From the NCBI GenBank assembly GCA_028713395.1, contig JAQTOJ010000084.1:1-7701 (forward strand): DNA of 7,701 bases, read 5' to 3'. The position numbers and the translations under genes are program-made. The stretch's first letter is position 1. Each line of letters begins with the position of its first letter. Source of the DNA: Dehalococcoidales bacterium (GTDB taxonomy: Bacteria; Chloroflexota; Dehalococcoidia; Dehalococcoidales; Fen-1064). Below are positions 1 through 5,381 of this stretch, in pieces. The notes beneath the pieces were generated by a model that had not been told where the DNA came from, ran no database searches, and saw only the letters and a program-made list of their open reading frames with translations.

Positions 1-290
1 TCATCCGCCCAGCTTTCGCCTGGATAACCGGGCAGAATGAACAATTTGGCATTCGCCAACTGTTTGATATCAAATACCTTAACGTCGAAGTTACCCGGAT
101 GTAGATTTGGCGGGACTACGTTAATCACCTCAACCTTGGAACCACCCACCTGCTCCACTATGTACTGGATCAATGAGGTGCTGGTGACTACTTTGATACC
201 TGCTTCTTCCGCGGGGGTACAACTACCTGCCAGTAAAGGGATCAACCCTAAAGACAATATGCTAGCGATTAACACGATTTTCTTGAACAA
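1..290 (-). CDS. Metal ABC transporter substrate-binding lipoprotein (TroA/ZnuA-like), N-terminal part
   Basis: This is the first 96 codons of a periplasmic or surface metal-binding protein that would hand a divalent metal (Zn or Mn) to an ABC importer; the rest lies beyond the left edge. The start is TTG at 290, chosen because AAGGAGG sits 6 bases upstream and no better start is near. Residues 1-24 form a lipoprotein signal: MFKK, a hydrophobic core, then LLAGSC with Cys24 as the lipidation site. The mature part opens with IKVVTSTSLIQYIVEQVGG and has the PP-x-x-H-P-G-N-F-D segment followed by DIKQLANAKLFILPGYPGE, the usual layout of TroA-fold cluster A-I proteins. The His normally found just before the aromatic residue is Asn67 here, while His64 lies three residues earlier, so the first metal ligand may be displaced. 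It is downstream of a Fur-family gene with a candidate operator between them, which suggests metal-dependent repression. The family call is fairly sure; the metal is inferred. Confidence 0.8.
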   Translation of the reverse strand, partial: MFKKIVLIASILSLGLIPLLAGSCTPAEEAGIKVVTSTSLIQYIVEQVGGSKVEVINVVPPNLHPGNFDVKVFDIKQLANAKLFILPGYPGESWAD

Positions 291-296
291 ATTCCG

Positions 297-303
297 CCTC
301 CTT
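297..303 (-). promoter_or_regulatory. Ribosome binding site deciding a TTG start
   Basis: On the minus strand AAGGAGG lies 6 bases before TTG at 290. The strong match to the 16S anti-Shine-Dalgarno sequence, with the signal peptide following directly, fixes TTG as the start of the lipoprotein gene. Confidence 0.75.
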
Positions 304-315
304 CTCCCCCTATAG

Positions 316-331
316 TTGCAACTTATTGCAA
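316..331. promoter_or_regulatory. Candidate Fur-family operator before the metal-binding lipoprotein gene
   Basis: TTGCAACTTATTGCAA consists of two copies of the self-complementary hexamer TTGCAA, 10 bases centre to centre, which puts both on one face of the helix. It sits between the Fur-family stop and the lipoprotein start. A 13-of-16 match occurs at 886-901 upstream of the Fur-family gene. A weak promoter for the lipoprotein gene can be drawn just upstream (CTGAAA at 379-374, 17 bases, TACTAT at 356-351), placing the element just inside the transcript. The repeated sequence is seen; binding by the neighbouring regulator is inferred. Confidence 0.55.
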
Positions 332-365
332 CTTAAAACGAAAAAAATTTATAGTATTAAAGCTG

Positions 366-845
366 TCAGGTGTTTTCAGAGCGAGCAACATTCCGTTCGC
401 AACGCTCGCAACGCCCCAAAATGCCCAGGTGTTGCAGATCAGCGTTGAACTTGTAATCGCGCAGCAAGTCGTGTTTCAACCCTTCTAGAACGGATTCGTC
501 CAGATTTATCAACGCGCCGCAATCCCGGCACACCAGATGATGATGATGTCCCTTGTCTACCGGATGGTAGCGGACGCTGCCGCTGCCCAGGTCGGTCTTG
601 GTGACCATATGCAATTCTTCCAGTAAATCAAGCGTGCGGTAAACAGTGGAGATATTTACGTTAGGATATTTCTGAACCACCTGCCCGAAGATTTCCTCGG
701 CGCTGGTGTGGTCGGCAGCGTTTTCTACGGCGGTGACAATCATAAGACGTTGAGGGGTCATGCGGTAACCCAATTCCGCCAGTTTGCTGACCATCTCCCG
801 GGTTTCCTGAGGTTTCGGTTTTCTACCCCATAATCTCATAACCAT
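366..845 (-). CDS. Fur-family metalloregulator (Fur/Zur/PerR type)
   Basis: Metal-dependent DNA-binding repressor. The N-terminal winged helix includes YRMTPQRLMIV (27-37) and the recognition helix region NISTVYRTLDLLEEL (64-78). The dimerisation/metal half has HHHH at 100-103 followed by CRDC (106-109), and a second CxxC (Cys146, Cys149) near the C-terminus; the two CxxC pairs are the usual structural zinc site. The reading shown starts at ATG 845 (159 aa), but a TGATATAAT extended -10 ends two bases before it, so transcription should begin near 840. The true start may be ATG 839 (leaderless) or ATG 794, which gives 142 aa, the family's usual size, with AGGA 10 bases upstream. The adjacent metal-binding lipoprotein gene and the shared TTGCAA elements favour a Zur-like or Mn-type role controlling metal uptake, with autoregulation. 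Family certain; metal unproven. Confidence 0.93.
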   Translation of the reverse strand: MVMRLWGRKPKPQETREMVSKLAELGYRMTPQRLMIVTAVENAADHTSAEEIFGQVVQKYPNVNISTVYRTLDLLEELHMVTKTDLGSGSVRYHPVDKGHHHHLVCRDCGALINLDESVLEGLKHDLLRDYKFNADLQHLGILGRCERCERNVARSENT

Positions 846-846
846 A

Positions 847-875
847 ATTATATCAAGGATAAGCGCCTAAGGCAA
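847..875 (-). promoter_or_regulatory. Promoter of the Fur-family gene
   Basis: On the minus strand TTGCCT (875-870) is followed by exactly 17 bases and a perfect TATAAT (852-847). A TG one base before the -10 makes it an extended -10, TGATATAAT. The predicted transcript starts near 840, inside the first codons of the longest reading frame. The same TGATATAAT occurs in the folC promoter. Confidence 0.6.
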
Positions 876-885
876 TGGATTGTTA

Positions 886-901
886 TTGCAATTTATTGCG
901 T
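886..901. promoter_or_regulatory. Candidate Fur-family operator upstream of the Fur-family gene
   Basis: TTGCAATTTATTGCGT matches the element at 316-331 at 13 of 16 positions with the same 10-base spacing of half-sites. It lies 11 bases upstream of the -35 box of the Fur-family promoter, in the dtd-Fur gap. This fits autoregulation, though its place upstream of the -35 leaves open whether it represses or activates. The similarity is seen; the function is inferred. Confidence 0.45.
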
Positions 902-912
902 GAAACAGAGCT

Positions 913-1374
913 TTAGTCTCGACTTGAAAACCGTTCCCTGCTATCGATAATTATAGTGACCGGACCGTCGTTGACAAGTTCCACCTGCATGTTTACCTGA
1001 AATCTACCGGTAGATACCTTTAAGCCCGCAGCCTTTATCTGTTCCACAAACCGCGTAAAAAGGGCTTCGGCGGTGGATGGCGGCGCGGCATCGGTGAAAC
1101 CAGGACGTTTCCCCTTGCGAGTGGATGCCAATAGAGTAAACTGACTAATCAACAAGAGTTCCTGTTTCTTATCAGTAACGGAAAGGTTTAGTTTTCCTTC
1201 GGTATCGTCCAGTATTCGGAGCCCGGTGGTTTTCTGCACCAGGTAGTCGATGTCTTCGCCGGTATCACCGTTGGCTATGCCAACTAAAACTACCAGTCCC
1301 GGTCCGATTCTCCCGATCGTTATAGCATCAACTGAAACAGACGCGTGAGTCACCCGCTGAATCACTACCTTCAA
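913..1374 (-). CDS. dtd: D-aminoacyl-tRNA deacylase
   Basis: Cytoplasmic proofreading enzyme that hydrolyses D-amino acids, and mischarged glycine, from tRNA. It is full length at 153 aa. The start KVVIQRVTHASVSVD is typical. SQFTL at 77-81 carries the catalytic-site Thr80 and is followed by RKGKRPGFTDAAPP; NDGPVT at 135-140 supplies the Gly137-Pro138 pair of the cross-subunit Gly-cisPro motif that selects against L-aminoacyl groups. The segment after TGRF reads QVNM, a mild departure from the common form with Ala before the variable residue. The start is TTG at 1374, supported by AGGAG at 1387-1383, 8 bases upstream, with no upstream ATG in frame near it. It follows the MATE gene by 21 bases and is probably co-transcribed with it and folC. 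The link is likely positional rather than functional. Identification is secure. Confidence 0.96.
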   Translation of the reverse strand: MKVVIQRVTHASVSVDAITIGRIGPGLVVLVGIANGDTGEDIDYLVQKTTGLRILDDTEGKLNLSVTDKKQELLLISQFTLLASTRKGKRPGFTDAAPPSTAEALFTRFVEQIKAAGLKVSTGRFQVNMQVELVNDGPVTIIIDSRERFSSRD

Positions 1375-1382
1375 GGCCTTTA

Positions 1383-1387
1383 CTCCT
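1383..1387 (-). promoter_or_regulatory. Ribosome binding site deciding the TTG start of dtd
   Basis: AGGAG on the minus strand lies 8 bases before TTG at 1374, in the short gap after the MATE stop codon. It supports translation of dtd from a TTG codon. Confidence 0.7.
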
Positions 1388-1395
1388 GGGATTAT

Positions 1396-2811
1396 TTATA
1401 CCTTTTTAGTTTTCCATCTGCCCGTGCGGAAATAGAGGATGTTGGCCAAGGCATTGACAATCGCGCTGGCAGTAATCGCCCAGCGGATGCCCACTGCGCC
1501 AAAATTCGTATATTTTGGCAGGAAATACGCGAAAGGAATAGTGATCAGCCAGGTTGTGGTAATTTGAATCAACATTGTAGGCCAGGTATCTCCGGCGCCC
1601 TGCAGACTGCTCATCAGGACAAACATAAAACCAATGAGCACCCAGCCGAACACGGCAATATTCATAAACTGTTTCGCGGTCGCATCCAGAGTGGGATCAG
1701 AGTTGAAAAGATGAATCACCGGCCCGCTGAAAATTATTAGTAGGGCGGACACCACGATCACAAAGACTTCCACCACGCCTACTGCCAGCCAAGCGCTCTT
1801 CTCCGCTCTCTCAGGCTTCTTCGCGCCCAGATTTTGTCCCACCAAAACACCGGCGCCCATGCCGAAAGACATTGCCGGCATGAACAAGAACATTTCTATA
1901 CGCTGCGTGATCTGATGTGCGGCCAGCACTGCAGCGCCAAAAGGAGCGAGGAATTTTTGCAGGATAAACTGATTCAACGTGCGCTGAATGCCGGAAACTA
2001 AAGCCGGAAAGCCGATACGGATGATGCGCCAGATAATGGCCAGATCGAACCGAAAACCCTTGAAACTGAGTTTCAGTCTGGATTTAGCGCCGAACAACAC
2101 TCTTAACCCAAGCAATACCCCGAGGCTCTGCGCGATGATGCTGGTATAAGCGGCGCCGCGTACGCCCAGTTCCGGGAAAATCCACCAGCCGAAAATCAGG
2201 AAGGGACACAAGACGATATGGAATGTGCGGAAGAAAATGGCGATCTGCATAGGATTCACGGAATCACCGGAGGCCTGCATAATAGCATCCATCATCATAC
2301 GAAAAGTGATCGTCGCGCCACCGATAAACTCAATACGCATGTACATGGTGCCAACAGCTACGATTTCAGGGTCGGTGGTAATGAAGGATATAATCCTTTC
2401 CGCAAAGAAGTGACCGATTATCGCCATCAAAACAGCGTAAAGCGCAGATATAATGACAGCGTGTTGCGCCACACGGTGCGCCATCTCCGTATCTTTAGCG
2501 CCGATAGCCCGCGCAATAAGAGCCCGCATACCAGCAGTAAGCCCCATCATTGCGCCTTGTGCTAATTGCACCACCACGCCTGAAACCCCGACACCGGCGA
2601 TAGCGACTTCTCCCAGCCTGCCCACCCAGATCATATCAATGGTCGGGCCGAGAGACATTAATGTCTGAGTTATGGTCATAGGCCAGGAGATGAGCCAGAG
2701 GTTCTTGAAAAGACTGCCTTCTGTCCAGTCTTTTTTCATCCGCTGCGCCAGCAGCCCCTCGCCGCTTTTCGAAAGATTCGGGGGGACCGGATTAGGTTTG
2801 TTTTCCGCCAT
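1396..2811 (-). CDS. MATE-family multidrug/cation efflux transporter
   Basis: Integral membrane antiporter of the MATE family, which uses Na+ or H+ gradients to expel organic cations and drugs. At 471 aa it is full length with about 12 hydrophobic segments in two homologous halves: the first opens with WPMTITQTLMSLGPTIDMIWVGRLG (44-67), the second with RIGFPALVSGIQRTLNQFIL (265-284). Family landmarks include TAGMRALIARAIGAKD (92-107) and its counterpart GAGVLVGQNLGAKKPERAE (319-337). The first 25-30 residues are polar and Pro-rich, so the real start could be Met25, just before KKDWTEGS. ATG 2811 is kept although its Shine-Dalgarno is weak (GAAAGA within the end of folC); translation may be coupled to folC, whose stop is 15 bases upstream. 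Which MATE branch (NorM or DinF type) and which substrate cannot be told. Confidence 0.93.
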   Translation of the reverse strand: MAENKPNPVPPNLSKSGEGLLAQRMKKDWTEGSLFKNLWLISWPMTITQTLMSLGPTIDMIWVGRLGEVAIAGVGVSGVVVQLAQGAMMGLTAGMRALIARAIGAKDTEMAHRVAQHAVIISALYAVLMAIIGHFFAERIISFITTDPEIVAVGTMYMRIEFIGGATITFRMMMDAIMQASGDSVNPMQIAIFFRTFHIVLCPFLIFGWWIFPELGVRGAAYTSIIAQSLGVLLGLRVLFGAKSRLKLSFKGFRFDLAIIWRIIRIGFPALVSGIQRTLNQFILQKFLAPFGAAVLAAHQITQRIEMFLFMPAMSFGMGAGVLVGQNLGAKKPERAEKSAWLAVGVVEVFVIVVSALLIIFSGPVIHLFNSDPTLDATAKQFMNIAVFGWVLIGFMFVLMSSLQGAGDTWPTMLIQITTTWLITIPFAYFLPKYTNFGAVGIRWAITASAIVNALANILYFRTGRWKTKKV

Positions 2812-2826
2812 ATTGTTTACGTCTTT

Positions 2827-4191
2827 CTAGGGCTTCAAACCCAATACTAAAGCCTGTTCTATAGCGCCGGCGGCGACAAAGAGAGAGCCAGTGACACAGA
2901 TTAGGTCGTTTTTCCCTGCCATGCGTAGAGCCATAGGTAAAGCGACCGATATATCCTCAGTCTGTTTGATGTCAATGTTGTGTTTACGGAACTCCGCGGC
3001 GATCGGCGCGGTCAGCATGGAACGTGGGTGTACGGAACGTGTGGCAATCACCTTACCAAAGAATGGGGCTAATTCACTGACTATGCCAGTCACATCCTTA
3101 TCAGCGCTCATACCCAGCACCAGAATGGCTTGATCGTATTTAAAGTATTGCCGCAAAGCTTCACATAGTTTGTGTATAGAATCCTGGTTGTGAGCTCCAT
3201 CGGTAATGACCAGCGGTTCGTGATTCAATATCTGCAATCTGCCTTCCCATTGGACATTCGCCATGCCCTCGATGATCGCGGTTTTGGGGATGCGGTACCC
3301 TTTTTCGATCAACACCTCTAAAGCGCCCACCGCTGTGGCGGCGTTATCCAGTTGGAATTTCCCCAACAGAGGAATGGTGATCCCATAGGTATCAAGACGA
3401 CCTCTAACCAGCAACGATTGGGTAGCGTTACTGAATCCCGTGCTTTTATAGGTGATATCTCTTCCTACATAAATCTGCCGGGCATGTTGTTGTCCGGCAA
3501 TTGCAGTGATGGCTTTTTCCGCTTCCGGTACCTGCGGAGCAACGACCACAATTCCGCCAGGTTTGATTATACCGGCTTTTTCGCCGGCAATTGCGGTCAG
3601 CGTATTCCCCAACAGTTCAGTGTGTTCGTAACTGATAGAGGTTATGACCGATACTTCCGGCTGCACCACATTAGTGGCGTCCAGCCGACCGCCTAAACCC
3701 ACCTCGATCACCTGAAATTCCGCCTTTTTGGCGGCGAAATATAAAAAACCGAGCGCCGTAGTAATCTCAAAAGTGGTCAGGTGTTCATTTTTTTCCGGGT
3801 TTTCAAGGTTGACCACTTCGACCGCCGGTTTGATTTTTGAAATGAGAGCGACTATCTCATCGTTGGTAATATAATGACCATCGATACGGATACGTTCGTT
3901 GTAAAGGTGTAAATGCGGCGAGGTGTACAAACCTGTTTTGTAACCGGCAGCGGTTAATACCGAGGCTACCATAGATGAGGTGCTACCCTTGCCTTTACTG
4001 CCTGCTACATGCACGGTCTTCACCTGGAGATGCGGGTTAGCCAGTCGTGCTAAGAGATTTTGAATACGTTTCAGATCCCAGGTTTGCCGAGTGCGGGGTG
4101 TTCTTTGCCTTTCGTAATCGATAAAGCTGTAAATAAAATCCAGTGCTTGTTGAAACGGACTATCTGCCACTTTAGCCTCAATAGAGTGCAC
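2827..4191 (-). CDS. folC: Bifunctional folylpolyglutamate synthase / dihydrofolate synthase
   Basis: Mur-ligase-type cytoplasmic enzyme that adds L-glutamate to dihydropteroate and/or extends the gamma-glutamyl tail of folates, using ATP. It is full length at 454 aa. In order: the P-loop HVAGSKGKGST (61-71), TSPHL (90-94), EVGLGGRLDATN (163-174), the TSISYEHTELLG segment (184-195) with metal-binding His190, EKAGIIK (204-210) with the Lys normally carbamylated in this fold, WEGRLQ (315-320) and DGAHN (331-335) opening the C-terminal domain, then VLGMSADKDV. The residue before His190 is Glu where Asp is usual, a conservative change. The start is GTG at 4191, with GAGGA 9 bases upstream and a strong promoter beyond that. 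It is the first gene of a leftward run folC-MATE-dtd. Whether both activities are present cannot be read from sequence alone. Confidence 0.95.
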   Translation of the reverse strand: MHSIEAKVADSPFQQALDFIYSFIDYERQRTPRTRQTWDLKRIQNLLARLANPHLQVKTVHVAGSKGKGSTSSMVASVLTAAGYKTGLYTSPHLHLYNERIRIDGHYITNDEIVALISKIKPAVEVVNLENPEKNEHLTTFEITTALGFLYFAAKKAEFQVIEVGLGGRLDATNVVQPEVSVITSISYEHTELLGNTLTAIAGEKAGIIKPGGIVVVAPQVPEAEKAITAIAGQQHARQIYVGRDITYKSTGFSNATQSLLVRGRLDTYGITIPLLGKFQLDNAATAVGALEVLIEKGYRIPKTAIIEGMANVQWEGRLQILNHEPLVITDGAHNQDSIHKLCEALRQYFKYDQAILVLGMSADKDVTGIVSELAPFFGKVIATRSVHPRSMLTAPIAAEFRKHNIDIKQTEDISVALPMALRMAGKNDLICVTGSLFVAAGAIEQALVLGLKP

Positions 4192-4245
4192 AGGTAGCTG
4201 TCCTCACCAACTCTACTCCAGTGCTCTCCGATGTATACAAAAACA

Positions 4246-4275
4246 ATTATATCACTGTGTTACATATAGTAACAA
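4246..4275 (-). promoter_or_regulatory. Promoter of folC and the downstream leftward genes
   Basis: On the minus strand TTGTTA (4275-4270), an 18-base spacer and a perfect TATAAT (4251-4246) with TG one base upstream form an extended -10 promoter. Transcription would start near 4239, giving a leader of about 48 bases before the GTG start. The -35 box lies in the palindrome at 4258-4274, so a factor bound there would block this promoter. Confidence 0.6.
4258..4274. promoter_or_regulatory. 17-base palindrome, candidate operator between divergent folC and corA-like genes
   Basis: TGTTACATATAGTAACA is a perfect 6-base inverted repeat (TGTTAC / GTAACA) around a 5-base AT core. It overlaps the -35 and spacer of the folC promoter and the candidate -35 of the corA-like gene. 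Symmetry and placement fit a dimeric repressor site; a MarR- or TetR-type regulator would be usual for such spacing and for a downstream efflux gene, but no such regulator lies in the window. Confidence 0.45.
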
Positions 4276-4297
4276 ACATACTAAGGTAATTTATATT
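4269..4297 (+). promoter_or_regulatory. Possible promoter of the corA-like gene
   Basis: GTAACA (4269-4274), a 17-base spacer and TATATT (4292-4297) give a plausible but imperfect promoter with a leader of about 100 bases. AT-rich alternatives around 4328-4338 (CATAAT, TATAAA) lack a good -35. No known Mg2+ riboswitch structure was recognised in the leader. Confidence 0.35.
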
Positions 4298-4395
4298 TTG
4301 CCTGCAGAAAAATGTTGTGAATTGGTACATAATATAAAAAGCACCCCCAACGTAAAAATTTTCATAGCGTTAACCGGGAGCCATACTACGAGGGC

Positions 4396-4401
4396 AGGAG
4401 G
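4396..4401 (+). promoter_or_regulatory. Ribosome binding site of the corA-like gene
   Basis: AGGAGG lies 6 bases before ATG 4408 and so favours that codon over the in-frame ATG at 4417, three codons downstream. Confidence 0.75.
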
Positions 4402-4407
4402 CAGGAA

Positions 4408-5364
4408 ATGTTTTCCATGGGTAAAGATAATGATAAAAAACCCGCCAATGTCAGAACCTTGACCTGGGGCGGACTCAACTGGGTGGATGTGGTACAACCC
4501 ACAAAAGAAAACAACAGATATTTAACCGAGCAATTTAACTTTCATCCCCTTGACCTGGAGGATGCCCTCAGTTTAAGGCAGCTTTCTAAAATCGAGGAAT
4601 ACCCTCAATATCTGTTCGTGATCTTTCACCTACCCGTCTACGATAAAAAAACCCGGGTAAGCACGAGGAAACAGTGGTCGGCATTTATAGGGGACAATTT
4701 CATCGTGACTTTGCGCCCCAAAGAACTGACTTCGGTAGATGATCTGTTCCACGAGTGCGAGCTCGCGGAGGATATGCGAAAGGAATACATGAGCCAGGGT
4801 TCCGGCTATTTGTTATACCGCATTCTGGACCGCGCTCTGGATGCCTACTTCCCTACGCTGGATAAGATCCTCAGCCAGGTGGACGGAATAGAAAATGTAG
4901 TTTTTAGCGAGGATGTCGACGCTGTGCATGAATTGAGCATATTACGCCGCGATATCATTGCCCAGCGCCGCGTTATGTTCCCCACTCGCGCCACTTTGGT
5001 AGAAATGGAAAAGAAACTGAAACGCTTCAGCAAAGTGGATTTGACTATCTTTTTCAGCGACTTGATGGATCATATGAACAAGATTTGCGAGACACTGGAT
5101 GAAAGCTCGGAAATTATCGAGGTTTTCAAAGACGCCGATTATCTCCAGAGCAGTTACCGTGCCAATCTGGGAATACGAGTCGTGGTAGTGATGCTATCAG
5201 TTTTGATCCCGCTCTTAGTGGTCTTCGGATTAGGGGCATTTTTCCTGTTTTTCTACGGCGGCACCCTCAAAGATAACCCTCTTTCCTTCGTGGTGCTGGC
5301 CGTTGTCACTTTGATAATTACCGGCATCACTTTGTTAATGCTGCGCCGCAGACACCTGGTCTAG
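4408..5364 (+). CDS. CorA-like divalent cation transporter lacking the GMN signature
   Basis: CorA-superfamily membrane protein, 318 aa, a normal length. The soluble cytoplasmic domain shows HPLDLEDALSLRQLSKIEEY (46-65) and YLFVIFHLP (68-76), the family's entry motifs, then YRILDRALDAYFPTLDKI (137-154) and LRRDIIAQRRVMFPTRATL (179-197) of the long stalk helices. Two C-terminal membrane helices follow (about 258-283 and 293-312) and a basic tail RRRHLV. Counting from Pro268 of the first helix, the GMN selectivity-filter motif should be at 277-279, but the residues are Ala-Phe-Phe, and the short outer loop is YGGTLKDNPLS. The distance to the second helix is normal, so this is a substitution, not a deletion. 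GMN or GxN variants mark Mg2+, Co2+ or Zn2+ transport, so its substrate is uncertain. It converges on an MgtA-like ATPase. Superfamily is secure; transport of Mg2+ is not. Confidence 0.88.
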   Translation: MFSMGKDNDKKPANVRTLTWGGLNWVDVVQPTKENNRYLTEQFNFHPLDLEDALSLRQLSKIEEYPQYLFVIFHLPVYDKKTRVSTRKQWSAFIGDNFIVTLRPKELTSVDDLFHECELAEDMRKEYMSQGSGYLLYRILDRALDAYFPTLDKILSQVDGIENVVFSEDVDAVHELSILRRDIIAQRRVMFPTRATLVEMEKKLKRFSKVDLTIFFSDLMDHMNKICETLDESSEIIEVFKDADYLQSSYRANLGIRVVVVMLSVLIPLLVVFGLGAFFLFFYGGTLKDNPLSFVVLAVVTLIITGITLLMLRRRHLV

Positions 5365-5381
5365 ATGAAATTGAGAAAAGG

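Noticed and set aside
37..315. 92-codon open frame on the + strand opposite the lipoprotein gene
   Set aside because: It is antisense to a frame with a clear signal peptide, TroA-like motifs and an AAGGAGG site, and has no family features of its own.
341..350. T-run after the Fur-family stop (minus strand) as a terminator
   Set aside because: No GC-rich hairpin precedes it, so intrinsic termination is not supported.
1345..1740. 131-codon open frame on the + strand overlapping dtd and MATE
   Set aside because: It is a shadow of two well-supported genes on the other strand, with low-complexity, non-family-like translation.
3493..3596. Repeated CCGGCAATTGC within folC
   Set aside because: Both copies encode the peptide Ala-Ile-Ala-Gly in the same reading frame; this looks like chance codon reuse rather than a DNA repeat element.
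4298..4407. Mg2+ riboswitch (M-box or mgtA-type leader) before the corA-like gene
   Set aside because: The leader of about 100 bases shows only weak AT-rich pairings and no recognisable conserved core.
4291..4497. 68-codon open frame on the minus strand over the corA-like start
   Set aside because: It covers the corA-like leader and N-terminus, which have a strong ribosome site, and its translation shows no recognisable domain.
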